From the IMG/VR virus record IMGVR_UViG_3300020051_000030, positions 1-43,291 of that record: a stretch of DNA of 43,291 nucleotides; one strand, written 5' to 3'. This DNA comes from a virus. Positions 30,393 to 38,997 of the stretch are shown piece after piece; position 1 is the stretch's first letter, and every line of letters starts with the position of its first letter. Both the position numbers and the translations under genes were made by a program. Below the pieces are notes generated by a model. It made no database searches. It saw nothing but the letters and a program-made list of their open reading frames with translations, and was not told where the DNA came from.

Positions 30393-31183
30393 ACGGTTAC
30401 GAACTTTCACATAATTGGTTTGATTTCTGTTTTGAAAATCCTGAAAAAATAAACCCAAGCCATACGGCTATATATTTCTTTGCCATTGAACATTGCAATA
30501 GGATGGGTTGGAAAACAAAATTTGGCTTTCCTACACAGATGGCAATGGATGCATTAGGTATTTCAAAGCACTCAACATATATAAAATATTTTAATGATTT
30601 AGTTGAATGGGGTTTTCTTATTTTAGTTCAAAAATCATCTAATCAATACTCATCTAATATAATTAGCCTCAACTTTGCTTTACCAAAAAAAGGAAAAGCA
30701 TTAGCAAAAGCAATCGTTAAGCATGTGGAAAAGCATTCGGGAAGCGAGGGTGAAAGCACAGTGATAGGCGATGGTAGTATAATAAAACAAGATAACTTAG
30801 AACTAAATAACTTAATAACCAATAACAGCATTGATGATAAATTTGAAAAACAAAAAAATGAAAGTTTAGACTTTTTAAGAAAGCTACCTGAAAACAAAAA
30901 AAACCTACTACAATCAGCAGGTATTAAAACTCCAATAGTTTACGAAACCGAAAGAGGTAATATCTGTGAATTAGCTACAATGGCATATCATGCATTTTAC
31001 GAAGATGATAGCTTTATTGAATTATCAATGCAAAAGCATCGTAAAAGCAGGGATGTAATTATGGCACAGATAAAGGCATTTTTATTGCAAATACAACTTA
31101 ACGAAGAATACAAGCAAAAGAATACGGTGAAGGAATTAAAAACCCATTGCACTAATTTCTTAAACCGAACTATTACCTACTAA
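30389..31183 (+). CDS. Winged-helix replication protein, initiator or helicase loader candidate
   Basis: A 264-residue protein. N-terminal residues 1-100 form a winged helix-turn-helix (FPTQMAMDALGISKHSTYIK then FNDLVEWGFLILVQKSSNQ), typical of phage replisome organisers. A low-complexity Lys/Ser/Asn linker leads to a helical C-terminal domain. It lies 11 bp before DnaB, which supports a role in loading the helicase or recognising the origin. Confidence 0.7.
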   Translation: MNGYELSHNWFDFCFENPEKINPSHTAIYFFAIEHCNRMGWKTKFGFPTQMAMDALGISKHSTYIKYFNDLVEWGFLILVQKSSNQYSSNIISLNFALPKKGKALAKAIVKHVEKHSGSEGESTVIGDGSIIKQDNLELNNLITNNSIDDKFEKQKNESLDFLRKLPENKKNLLQSAGIKTPIVYETERGNICELATMAYHAFYEDDSFIELSMQKHRKSRDVIMAQIKAFLLQIQLNEEYKQKNTVKELKTHCTNFLNRTITY

Positions 31184-31194
31184 ACCACAAAGCA

Positions 31195-32559
31195 ATGAAA
31201 AACGATAATGAAGATTTAGAGCAGATTATTTTAGGGTGCTTTTTGATTGATGAAAAGTGTACACACTACATTAAGGTAATATCGCCTAAAATGCTTGTTT
31301 CTGTGCGCCACAAGGCAATATTGAACATAATGCACGAAATGATTTCAAAGGATATGCCTATTGACTTACTTACGGTGGCTCAATATGCACGAAAAATTGA
31401 AAGAATTAATGAAGTTGGTGGAACATCTTACTTATCAGAACTTACAAACCGGGTAGCATCAAGTGCAAATATTGAGCATTACATTTTGTTTCTTAAAAAT
31501 AAGTGGATGCAAAATGAAATTACATCCACAATTATGTTCCTATGCGCTCAAGAAACAAATACGGCATTAGATTTAAGCGACCAAATTAAATTAAAACTTG
31601 ATGAACTTGAAGCGGAATTTAGGGATGGATTTTCTTACAACTACCTTCCACAAAATGAACTCTACACAAAGGCAATAGAACACATTTCAGACGCTAAAGA
31701 TAGAAGCGATAATGGAACACCTAAGCATGGCAAAGCAACTAACATACCTGAATTAGATGCTTTGATAGGAAATTTACAGCAAGGCGAATTAATTATTATT
31801 GGTGCAAGACCTGCAATGGGTAAAACAATGACCATGCTACAAATGGCTCAAAACACAAGTGAATACCCTGTAATTATATTTAGCCTTGAAATGAGTAGTC
31901 GTTCATTGATGATACGTCAAATCAGCAGGGAATGTGAGATTGAATATCGTGACCTTCAAACAGGTAATTTTAGGCAGTCAATAAATGAACTAATTGCAAA
32001 ATCTGAATTTCTTACTAAAAACAAAATAATAGTTGATGATACATCTGCTATGAGTTGCGCTCAACTTGAAAGGGTTTGTAAAATAATTCACAAAACATAC
32101 GGAGGTATCGCAGCAGTATTTGTTGACTACCTTGATATAGTTGAAAACCATGAAAAGGAATTAAGGCATAAAGTATCTTATACAGCAAGGACATTAAAGA
32201 GGCTTGCAAAAGACTTAAATACACCTGTGGTATGTTTGGCACAACTTAGTAGGGAAGTTGCAAAACGAACCGACAAACGCCCGATATTATCAGATATAAA
32301 GGAAAGCGGTAAGGTAGAGGAAGAGGCGGATTTGATTTTGTTCCTACATAGACCGGGATATTATGACAGCGAAGCGCTTGATGAAATGGGCAATGATGCA
32401 TCTGACCTATTGGAAATAATTGCGGCTAAAAACAGAAACGGCAATTTAGGAACAGCAAAAACAAGGATTGATTTAAAGTATGGTAAATTTACAGCATTAA
32501 GAGAATTTAATCATACAACAGAATTTTACAAGGCACCACACAATAACGATTTATTTTAA
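31195..32559 (+). CDS. dnaB: Replicative DNA helicase, DnaB family
   Basis: A 454-residue hexameric helicase of normal DnaB length. The N-terminal domain (LEQIILGCFLIDEKCTHYI) is followed by the RecA-like core with Walker A GARPAMGKT at 203-211, IFSLEMSSRSLMIRQ, Walker B AAVFVDYLDIV, the ALSREVAK-type AQLSREVAKRTDKRP and a closing RNGNLGTAKTRIDLKYG. It unwinds DNA at the phage fork. Flanked by an initiator candidate and a DnaA-like protein. Confidence 0.95.
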   Translation: MKNDNEDLEQIILGCFLIDEKCTHYIKVISPKMLVSVRHKAILNIMHEMISKDMPIDLLTVAQYARKIERINEVGGTSYLSELTNRVASSANIEHYILFLKNKWMQNEITSTIMFLCAQETNTALDLSDQIKLKLDELEAEFRDGFSYNYLPQNELYTKAIEHISDAKDRSDNGTPKHGKATNIPELDALIGNLQQGELIIIGARPAMGKTMTMLQMAQNTSEYPVIIFSLEMSSRSLMIRQISRECEIEYRDLQTGNFRQSINELIAKSEFLTKNKIIVDDTSAMSCAQLERVCKIIHKTYGGIAAVFVDYLDIVENHEKELRHKVSYTARTLKRLAKDLNTPVVCLAQLSREVAKRTDKRPILSDIKESGKVEEEADLILFLHRPGYYDSEALDEMGNDASDLLEIIAAKNRNGNLGTAKTRIDLKYGKFTALREFNHTTEFYKAPHNNDLF

Positions 32560-32569
32560 AACCAAAGAC

Positions 32570-33073
32570 ATGAAACAGCAAAACAGAAAAATCATTATCA
32601 GGAAAGAAAGAGAATATACAATAGGGTTTCTTTTGGATTTTATCACAGTAGGTGAACAAGTTAAAGTAGTTGCAGAAATACAAGGTGGCAATATGATTCT
32701 GGCAGATATTGAAAACGTAAGATTTCAAAGAGGAATTAACAAACAGACCAAAACTATTAAGAAAGCCAATGAAGAAGAAAACACAATTAGTCACGAACAA
32801 ATAATGGATATTGTTTCAACGGTTACAGGAATTTCAGTAGATGAAATCAAGGGGAATAAGAAAAATAATCCTTATGTACATGCACGTTTTGCTTTTGCTG
32901 CGTTGTGTGTTAAGTACCGATTTAATGAATGTATCAGTGAGGTTGGTAGGTTCTTAAATCGTGACCATAGCACTATAATTGCAGGGCAGAAAAAGCATGA
33001 TATTTACATCAATTACGATGATTATGCGGAAATGTACAACAAATGCGAAGCGGAAATAAAGGCTATTATTTAA
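32570..33073 (+). CDS. DnaA domain IV-like DNA-binding protein
   Basis: A 167-residue protein whose C-terminal 95 residues are the DNA-binding domain of DnaA: ISHEQIMDIVSTVTGISVDE, ARFAFAALCVKYR and the signature FLNRDHSTIIAGQKKH at 128-143. It lacks the AAA+ ATPase part of DnaA. The N-terminal 60 residues are a basic beta-like region. It could bind DnaA boxes at a phage origin, or compete with host DnaA for its boxes. Overlaps none; 10 bp after DnaB. Confidence 0.85.
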   Translation: MKQQNRKIIIRKEREYTIGFLLDFITVGEQVKVVAEIQGGNMILADIENVRFQRGINKQTKTIKKANEEENTISHEQIMDIVSTVTGISVDEIKGNKKNNPYVHARFAFAALCVKYRFNECISEVGRFLNRDHSTIIAGQKKHDIYINYDDYAEMYNKCEAEIKAII

Positions 33074-33089
33074 CCACACAAAAATAAAT

Positions 33090-33105
33090 AGTAACAAATG
33101 TTACT
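33090..33105. promoter_or_regulatory. Palindrome AGTAACAAATGTTACT
   Basis: A perfect 7-bp inverted repeat with a 2-bp centre in the 75-bp gap before the RuvC-like gene. A promoter-like TAATATTG follows about 20 bp on. It looks like an operator for a dimeric regulator. Confidence 0.4.
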
Positions 33106-33148
33106 TTAAATGAAAAGTATTGTTTAATATTGTAGGACAAAAACAACG

Positions 33149-33610
33149 ATGACAGATAAGATAATTATAGGAATAGATTGTGATGTTAATCGTTCAGGTG
33201 TATGTATGCTTATTAAAGGGCAAATTAAAGCACTCATTAATTTACATTTGTGGGAATTGTTTGATTACATAGAACACACTGAAAATCCACTTGTTGTCAT
33301 TGAAGCAGGATGGATTGACAAAAACGGAAACGAAGCTAAAAACAAGTCTTATCATGGAGGCGGCAAAGGTAGCTCTTATGACGTTGGAAGAAACAGCGAG
33401 ATAGGCAGGCAGATAGCTAAATTTTGCCATGAAAAAAATATACCCTATGTATTACGACAGCCGAGAGGATATAGTAAAATGTACCCGGGTGTATTCGCTC
33501 ATATAACTAACTATAAAGGTAGAACTAACAGCGAAACAAGAGTTGCGGCAATGTTTGCGCTCGATGAATGGAATTTTATTAATTCACAAAGCAAAACCAA
33601 AGCAAAATGA
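33149..33610 (+). CDS. RuvC-like Holliday junction resolvase
   Basis: A 153-residue RNase H-fold nuclease of phage RuvC type. It shows IIIGIDCDVNRSG with the first catalytic Asp, LVVIEAGW with the Glu, a loop rich in Gly/Ser (KSYHGGGKGSSYDVGRN) and NSETRVAAMFALDEW with the closing acid. It would resolve branched DNA before packaging. Overlaps the next gene by 4 bp. Confidence 0.85.
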   Translation: MTDKIIIGIDCDVNRSGVCMLIKGQIKALINLHLWELFDYIEHTENPLVVIEAGWIDKNGNEAKNKSYHGGGKGSSYDVGRNSEIGRQIAKFCHEKNIPYVLRQPRGYSKMYPGVFAHITNYKGRTNSETRVAAMFALDEWNFINSQSKTKAK

Positions 33611-33855
33611 GATACCCATTCGCAACAGAATTTAAGTTTGATTTTCAAGGCGAAGAACTAACGGCTTATTTTGATTCAAGCGACAATCTTATTCATTTAG
33701 ATACAGATAATTTTGATTTAACTGGCAATCAAATATTTCACGCTAAACATAAGGCTCAATGTGATTATGATGATTTCTTAAAAAATCAGGAAGCAGAAGC
33801 CAAAGATTGGGAAAATACCAAGTGGCATCTAAATAAACAATTCACTCAATTTTAA
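33607..33855 (+). CDS. Small acidic hypothetical protein
   Basis: An 82-residue acidic protein (FKFDFQGEELTAYFDSSDN, then a C-terminal helix KNQEAEAKDWENTKW). Coupled to the RuvC gene by ATGA. No family recognised. Confidence 0.6.
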   Translation: MRYPFATEFKFDFQGEELTAYFDSSDNLIHLDTDNFDLTGNQIFHAKHKAQCDYDDFLKNQEAEAKDWENTKWHLNKQFTQF

Positions 33856-33863
33856 AACGAAAC

Positions 33864-34034
33864 ATGATGAAAAAACTTGTAATTACAATAACATTGGACA
33901 AAAAAGGTAATATGTCAACCACATTTGAAGCCAATAATATTGAGACACATGAAGTTGTTGGCATGTTAAGAATGGCAGAAAACAGTTTTTTGAACAATAA
34001 AAATCAATCTAATGACACTTTGCCAAATACTTAA
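33864..34034 (+). CDS. Small hypothetical protein, two-strand/helix type
   Basis: A 56-residue protein starting MMKKLVITITLDKKGNM, then EVVGMLRMAENSFL helix and a polar tail. The strand-strand-helix layout is frequent in tiny Bacteroidota phage proteins. It starts 8 bp after the previous gene and overlaps the next by 23 bp. Function unknown. Confidence 0.6.
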   Translation: MMKKLVITITLDKKGNMSTTFEANNIETHEVVGMLRMAENSFLNNKNQSNDTLPNT

Positions 34035-34194
34035 ACAACATGGAAGCATGACCGTTGAACAAATCAAGGTCTATGCCAAACGAGATATTGAAACGATTAA
34101 ACGTGAACTCATGCAGATTGAAGTAGCAGGGGCTGTTAAGTTTGATGGTTTTAGATGGTCTTATAATCCACGATGGAAACTTAGATATAATTAA
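34012..34194 (+). CDS. Small winged-helix-like protein, paralogue of the 30002 gene
   Basis: A 60-residue protein matching the one at 30002-30184 (shared GSMTVEQI, GAVKFDGFR and YNPRWKLRY). A gene duplication around the replication module is the likely origin. Probably DNA-binding; targets unknown. Confidence 0.65.
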   Translation: MTLCQILKQHGSMTVEQIKVYAKRDIETIKRELMQIEVAGAVKFDGFRWSYNPRWKLRYN

Positions 34195-34195
34195 C

Positions 34196-34602
34196 ATGAA
34201 AAACACTAAACAAAAAATAAAGGCTAAGTTACCAAAGCCAAACTTAAAAACACTTTTTTATCATGGAACTGATTTAAATGGAATAGAATGCATAATAGAA
34301 AAAAGAAAGATTGGAATAACCTATTTTGACGGAGATGGATTTTTTTAACTAAAAATATATATGATGCAAATAATCATGGTCAATATGTTTTACTTTTTAA
34401 AAACATAGATTTGAGCAAATTAGAAACAGAAGATGTAAATGATGGTTTTTTTCATAGGGGGTTATTAGATATTGATAATATTTATGAAATATTACTATTT
34501 AATGATGACAAAAGAATTATTAGGGACATCATTAATTCAAAATTAGAATCTTATAAAAATGAAAATCGGAATAGCAGTCACAACAACGCCAAAGCGGATT
34601 GA
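34196..34602 (+). CDS. ART-like (YHGT) protein interrupted by a frameshift at a T7 run
   Basis: The first frame (34196-34348) encodes LKTLFYHGTD near residue 20 and stops at a TAA inside GGATTTTTTTAAC. In the -1 frame the protein continues without a stop to 34602 (GFFLTKNIYDANNHGQYVLLF), giving about 135 residues. The FYHGT motif with a following GDGFFLTKN stretch resembles the first half of ADP-ribosyltransferase folds (H-Y-E type), which include phage and toxin enzymes. It may be a programmed -1 frameshift (TTT TTT TAA), a real disruption, or a homopolymer sequencing error. ART assignment is tentative. Confidence 0.5.
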
Positions 34603-35221
34603 ACTACTTGAAACGTGCTTAAAGCATATTTCGGCATACAGTTGTGAGCATTTTCTGTATGTTCACAATGATGAACACTACAAGGGGATTGCATACAGCA
34701 AAAACAAGTGTTTGGAAGCGTTGATGGATGCAGGTTGTGATTATCTATTTATGTTTGATGATGATTGTTACCCGGTTAAAGTTGGATGGGAAAAGGTTTT
34801 TATTGATAGCGGTTTGAGTCACGCTTCACTTACTTACTGTGAATGGGGTGATGGCAAGCCAAATAAAAACAAGATTCTTAAAACCTACAAAGGCATTGAT
34901 TTCTTTAATAACCCTTGCGGAATGATGCTGTATTTTACAAGATACTGCGTTGAAAAGGTGGGGGGATTTAATCCTGATTACAAACAGTATGGACTTGAAC
35001 ACTTAGGACTATCAAGGCGCATTTATAATGCCGGACTAATACCGAACCCCTATGTTGCACCACATGGAGCAATGGATTACTTTTACTGTTTAGACCAACA
35101 CAAAGCGGTACAATCAAATGTTTCAATGCGTGAAAAGATAAAGATGATTACTAAAGTCAGAAACGTTTACCAGCGTGAACGCAGCTCAAAAGCATTCATT
35201 GATTATAGAATTATTGATTAA
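34559..35221 (+). CDS. Glycosyltransferase, GT2-like (GT-A fold)
   Basis: A 220-residue protein with a GT-A type start (MKIGIAVTTTPKRIELLETC), a metal-binding FMFDDDCYPV and a downstream GGFNPDYKQYGLEHLGLS acceptor-side motif. It is one of four related sugar-transfer proteins in the genome but sits apart from the other three. Substrate unknown. The start overlaps the end of the frameshifted gene. Confidence 0.8.
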   Translation: MKIGIAVTTTPKRIELLETCLKHISAYSCEHFLYVHNDEHYKGIAYSKNKCLEALMDAGCDYLFMFDDDCYPVKVGWEKVFIDSGLSHASLTYCEWGDGKPNKNKILKTYKGIDFFNNPCGMMLYFTRYCVEKVGGFNPDYKQYGLEHLGLSRRIYNAGLIPNPYVAPHGAMDYFYCLDQHKAVQSNVSMREKIKMITKVRNVYQRERSSKAFIDYRIID

Positions 35222-35268
35222 ATGAACTTTAATTTATACATTTACGTTATAGATATAAACAAAACAAC

Positions 35269-35541
35269 ATGAAAACAAAACTCTTAATTTTCGCACTTGC
35301 AACAGCAGTTATCTTTAGTTCATGCAAAAAAGACACTATCAAAGCTAAATCATGCAATGAGTGTATTTTTACTATCTTATTCGAGGTAGATGATGACCCT
35401 GAATTAGATACTATTATGGTGGAATATCCATTCTTAGCAACATTTATTTTGCCTGAATACATGGATGATGCATGTACTTATTTGGATACAACCAACAATG
35501 AAGTTGTAAAATCTGTTTATATTAGCAGAAATTGTGAATAA
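35269..35541 (+). CDS. Small lipoprotein
   Basis: A 90-residue protein with a type II signal peptide: MKTKLLIFALATAVIFSSCKK, lipobox Cys near residue 19. The mature part is acidic with several cysteines (SCNECIFT, DDACTYL). Surface lipoproteins encoded by phages often block superinfection or alter receptors; that role here is inference. It ends one base into the next gene. Confidence 0.75.
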   Translation: MKTKLLIFALATAVIFSSCKKDTIKAKSCNECIFTILFEVDDDPELDTIMVEYPFLATFILPEYMDDACTYLDTTNNEVVKSVYISRNCE

Positions 35542-36158
35542 TGGAAGACTTATTTAAATTTGAAGAAGATAAAAATAGTTTACGTCAAACAAACAATGGA
35601 CTGGCTTCCGCAAGAAAGGCAAACTATAAATCTGAAATAAAAAGAACAAATAGAGACCTATCTTTTGAAGAAATTATAAATGAAATTGGCGGAATGCCAA
35701 AACCAAATGAAATTATTTCTATTAAAACTAATGGATGTTCAGATACAGGAAGCATTTTCAGGAACATAATAAAAAACAGAAATTGCGACACGCTTTATTT
35801 GGCAACTTGGATTATTTCAAAGGAAAATATTGACACCATTTGCAGCGCATTAGACGATGGAAGATTAAACAAAATAGTTTTTGTTTGTTCTACAAGAATG
35901 GATGAGTTAAAAAAAGCGCATGCAAATCACCTTAAAGAAGAATTTCTAAAGAGAAAAAACAAATGTTTCTTTAAAATTTGCAATAGTCACGCAAAAACAT
36001 TTAGCATTTCAGACTTTAATGGAAACTATTATACTGTAACTGGAAGTGGAAACTGGACAGAAAACCCACGAATAGAAAATTATCTAATATTAAATAATAA
36101 AGATATATTTTTGCACAATAAAGAATGGATGGAGGATTTAGTATATGGAAGTAAATAA
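35541..36158 (+). CDS. Phospholipase D-like protein before the terminase
   Basis: A 205-residue protein whose C-terminal half has one HKD-like motif (SHAKTFSISDFNGNYYTVTG, HxK then Gly/Ser and Asn: GSGNWTENPRIENY). Phage PLD-like proteins of this size are often encoded next to terminase genes in Bacteroidota phages; their substrate is unknown and a nuclease role is possible. It overlaps TerS by 14 bp. Confidence 0.65.
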   Translation: MEDLFKFEEDKNSLRQTNNGLASARKANYKSEIKRTNRDLSFEEIINEIGGMPKPNEIISIKTNGCSDTGSIFRNIIKNRNCDTLYLATWIISKENIDTICSALDDGRLNKIVFVCSTRMDELKKAHANHLKEEFLKRKNKCFFKICNSHAKTFSISDFNGNYYTVTGSGNWTENPRIENYLILNNKDIFLHNKEWMEDLVYGSK

Positions 36159-36576
36159 TAAAAGACATAAACAAAGCAATGCCGAAATGGATTTAATTTT
36201 AGAAACAGTTATTGAAATGCTTTTAAAAGGATTATCAAGAACTGATATTTTGCGACATTTTGCAGAAAACGAAAATTTCAAGAAAAGCGAAAGAAGTGTA
36301 GATTATTATATTGACAAATCAAAAAAAGAAATAAAAGAAAGATTTAAACCTGAAAAAGAAAATCTAAAAGCATTATCAATAGCAAGATACGAAGACCTAT
36401 ATAAAAAAAACTACCAAATACAAGATTATAGAGAATGTAGACAAATAATAGATAGCGTTTCTAAGTTATTTGGTTTAAATGAGCCAACAACAGTGAAAAA
36501 TCAACTACTTGACGAAAACGGCAACCCATCCAACCCAAACCAACCTATTACCATAGTCTTCAAAGAGAGTGATTGA
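36145..36576 (+). CDS. terS: Terminase small subunit
   Basis: A 143-residue protein with an N-terminal helix-turn-helix-like region (VIEMLLKGLSRTDILRHFA, then SERSVDYYIDKSKKEIKER), a central helix and a Pro/Asn/Gln-rich tail (GNPSNPNQPITIVF) that is typical of small terminase C-termini. It recognises phage DNA for packaging. It overlaps TerL by 8 bp. Confidence 0.8.
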   Translation: MEVNNKRHKQSNAEMDLILETVIEMLLKGLSRTDILRHFAENENFKKSERSVDYYIDKSKKEIKERFKPEKENLKALSIARYEDLYKKNYQIQDYRECRQIIDSVSKLFGLNEPTTVKNQLLDENGNPSNPNQPITIVFKESD

Positions 36577-37951
36577 ACAGGTATTTAAGCTATCTAAAAA
36601 GCAATACAAAGCTATCCGATTACTTTCCGATGATAGTAAGTGCGAATTGCTTTACGGTGGTGCAGCAGGTGGAGGCAAGTCGGTTTTAGGTTGCGCATGG
36701 CAGATAGCAAGGCGGCTATCATTCACAAAGTCGCATGGCTTAATTATACGTCAAACAAGGAAAGACTTTTACTCTACTGTTTTAATTACCTTCAACAAGG
36801 TTGCCGAGTTGCTAAATATGGGTACAGGATGGAGTTTCACAATCAACGAACAGAAAGACGAAATTCAATTCAGCAATGGCAGTATAATATTCATTCGTGA
36901 TGGAGCATTCAAGCCAAGTGATCCACAATATGACAGATTAAAGTTAGAGGTCATGGATGCATGGATTGAAGAAGGAACGCAAGTAGATGAGCGTGCTTAT
37001 GTTGCTATCAGGCCGAGAATAAGAGAACACCATGGTGGAAGTCAATCAAAGCTACTGATTACTACCAACCCCGGTGCAGGATGGATTAAACGCAGGTTCA
37101 TTAAGAACAATGATGGTAAGCAACCAACACTCGAAGAACATCAACACATCATTCAGGCTTTAGTTAGCGATAACCCTGACAAAGAGTTTGCAAAGAATTA
37201 CGCTGAATCATTAAGCCAGTTAGACCCTGTAACAAAGAGGATGTATTTAGATGGGGACTGGGATGTGACTATAAACGAAAACCAATTCTTTTGGGCATTA
37301 AGTCGAGAAAAGCATGTGGTAAGTGAAATTGAATACAACAAAAGACAGCGTTTTGTTTTGTCCTTTGACTTTAATATTGACCCATGTACGCTATTAGTTT
37401 CTGTTTTGGATATGGCTACAATGCAACTTCAGATAATAGACCACATTAGCGCAAATCAATATACCATAAAGGATAAGTCACCATTGGAGGCTATATGTGA
37501 AATATTCAATAGCAAGTATATTAAAACAGGCCTTTGCCAAAGACAAAATATAGTTGTTACTGGTGATGCAAGCGGAAAAGCAGGGAGCGCAGACAGAACT
37601 GCAAAGAGGTCATTTTATTCAACAATTAAAGATATCATTCAGATAATGGATGGACAAATTAAACTTCCAAATGTAAACCCTCCACATAAGTTTAGCTTCG
37701 AGATGATTAACTATGTGTTTGCAAGATTAGATAGTAAATGTATTTCAATATATTATGAACTTACCTTGCTTTTAAACGAGATTGAAGCATCATATCCCGA
37801 TGATGATACAACATTGAACAAAGCTAAAAAAGAGTTAGGATTGCACGCTGTGGATGCGTTCAGGTATCTCATTCATTACGTTTACCAATATGATAAGTAT
37901 AAGTCAATTGTGGAGGCTATAACACGAAAACTAAAAGCAAGTTTAAAATAA
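36569..37951 (+). CDS. terL: Terminase large subunit
   Basis: A 460-residue packaging motor. ATPase: Walker A GGAAGGGKS (30-38), Walker B LEVMDAWIEEG with Asp130 and Glu134-135, and a TTNPGAGWIKRRF coupling motif. Nuclease: FVLSFDFNIDP (Asp267), VVTGDASGKAGS (Asp333) and HAVDAFRYLIH (Asp429), the RNase H-like triad. GTG start at 36569. Drives DNA into the prohead and cuts it. Confidence 0.95.
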   Translation: MIEQVFKLSKKQYKAIRLLSDDSKCELLYGGAAGGGKSVLGCAWQIARRLSFTKSHGLIIRQTRKDFYSTVLITFNKVAELLNMGTGWSFTINEQKDEIQFSNGSIIFIRDGAFKPSDPQYDRLKLEVMDAWIEEGTQVDERAYVAIRPRIREHHGGSQSKLLITTNPGAGWIKRRFIKNNDGKQPTLEEHQHIIQALVSDNPDKEFAKNYAESLSQLDPVTKRMYLDGDWDVTINENQFFWALSREKHVVSEIEYNKRQRFVLSFDFNIDPCTLLVSVLDMATMQLQIIDHISANQYTIKDKSPLEAICEIFNSKYIKTGLCQRQNIVVTGDASGKAGSADRTAKRSFYSTIKDIIQIMDGQIKLPNVNPPHKFSFEMINYVFARLDSKCISIYYELTLLLNEIEASYPDDDTTLNKAKKELGLHAVDAFRYLIHYVYQYDKYKSIVEAITRKLKASLK

Positions 37952-37976
37952 TTGCATGGAATTATAAAAATATCGT

Positions 37977-37984
37977 TATATTTG
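37977..37984 (+). promoter_or_regulatory. Promoter -7 element TATATTTG
   Basis: An exact TAnnTTTG match 14 bp before the next ATG, just after the terminase stop. A TTG lies further upstream (37952-37954), but at a 22-bp distance longer than usual. Confidence 0.55.
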
Positions 37985-37998
37985 AAAAAAAACTAAAC

Positions 37999-38280
37999 AT
38001 GGCAAAGACAAACAGTTACCAAAGAGCCAAATTTCGGGTTGCAGAGTTGGAGAAAGAGTTAGACTCATCAAACATAAAAGTAAGGCAGTTGTCATTGCTT
38101 TATAAGCAGAAATCAGATGATTCAGAAAATGCCTTCAAACAAGCCGCAGAGGTTTTGGCTGAAAATGCAAATCTGAAAGAAGAGTTAAATAAAAGCATAA
38201 AGACAACAAAGATTTTTATAATCTTGTCACTACAATTAGTCGCAATTATTATTGTGTTAATTAATTTAAAACTGTTGTAA
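37999..38280 (+). CDS. Coiled-coil protein with C-terminal membrane helix
   Basis: A 93-residue protein: a long charged N-terminal coiled coil (FRVAELEKELDSSNIKVRQ) and a hydrophobic tail (IFIILSLQLVAIIIVLINL) as membrane anchor. Could be a spanin-like or membrane-tethering protein; nothing proves it. It has its own promoter. Confidence 0.6.
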   Translation: MAKTNSYQRAKFRVAELEKELDSSNIKVRQLSLLYKQKSDDSENAFKQAAEVLAENANLKEELNKSIKTTKIFIILSLQLVAIIIVLINLKLL

Positions 38281-38281
38281 A

Positions 38282-38572
38282 ATGATTATAGTACAATTAG
38301 ACAGCGAACAACTAAGCAACTTAATACAAAGTTCAGTTCGCAAGGTTTTGAAAGAAACCCCACCCCAAACGGTTGAACCCACCGACCAACCCGAACAGCT
38401 TTTAACCATACAGGAAGCAGCCGAATTTTTGAGCCTTACAGTACCAACAATGTACAGCAAGGTATCAAAAGGCGAATTACCTGTAATGAAGCGAAGCAAA
38501 CGCCTGTACTTTTCCCGTACTGAATTACTGGACTATCTTAAAGACGGGCGTCGCAACAAAATAATCATATGA
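38282..38572 (+). CDS. Excisionase-type helix-turn-helix protein (HTH_17-like)
   Basis: A 96-residue protein with the C-terminal motif LLTIQEAAEFLSLTVPTMYS, then KGELPVMKRSKRLYFSRTEL, the signature of the excisionase/MerR-like HTH_17 fold. No partner integrase exists here, so it is more likely a regulator than an excisionase. It overlaps the next gene by 4 bp. Confidence 0.8.
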   Translation: MIIVQLDSEQLSNLIQSSVRKVLKETPPQTVEPTDQPEQLLTIQEAAEFLSLTVPTMYSKVSKGELPVMKRSKRLYFSRTELLDYLKDGRRNKIII

Positions 38573-38841
38573 GCAATCAAACTAAACACAATTACACACC
38601 TGTTGCATTTGCAAGGCTTGGAAAAGAAATAAAGATATCACCTAAATCAAGAGTGGCAATCAACGAACGTGGCGCAACATTAACACACGAAAGCGAAAGC
38701 GTATCATTAGTTGTCGGAATAGGCAACAATCATGTAGCGTATCTGTCAATGAGTAAAGATGCATGGAACGCACTTGCCAATGGTGAAAAGGTGAACACAT
38801 TGACCGTTAAGGATGCTGAATTGAAGTACTTAAATAAGTAG
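38569..38841 (+). CDS. Small hypothetical protein
   Basis: A 90-residue protein (YTPVAFARLGKEIKISPKSR, ending VKDAELKYLNK) of beta-rich type with a closing helix. Coupled to the helix-turn-helix gene. No family recognised. Confidence 0.55.
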   Translation: MSNQTKHNYTPVAFARLGKEIKISPKSRVAINERGATLTHESESVSLVVGIGNNHVAYLSMSKDAWNALANGEKVNTLTVKDAELKYLNK

Positions 38842-38844
38842 GTT

Positions 38845-38988
38845 ATGAAAGTATTAAAATGGATAGCATCTCAATTTATGGACTTGTGGTGCATGGTTGT
38901 TCATGGATTGATTCAAGATAAACATAAAATGCATAAAGCATATGGTCCGATGATATGCGAAAAATGCGGAAGATGTTGGGTACTTTAA
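38845..38988 (+). CDS. 47-residue zinc-knuckle-like protein
   Basis: Starts MKVLKWIASQFMDLW and ends YGPMICEKCGRCWVL, with a CxxCxxC cluster. This resembles very small phage zinc proteins (DUF1660-like). It begins 3 bp after the previous stop. Too short for many gene finders. Confidence 0.55.
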   Translation: MKVLKWIASQFMDLWCMVVHGLIQDKHKMHKAYGPMICEKCGRCWVL

Positions 38989-38997
38989 ATTTAATTA

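Noticed and set aside
38282-38572. Calling this an excisionase partner of a phage integrase
   Set aside because: No integrase is encoded in the genome, so only a general HTH_17 DNA-binding role is supported.
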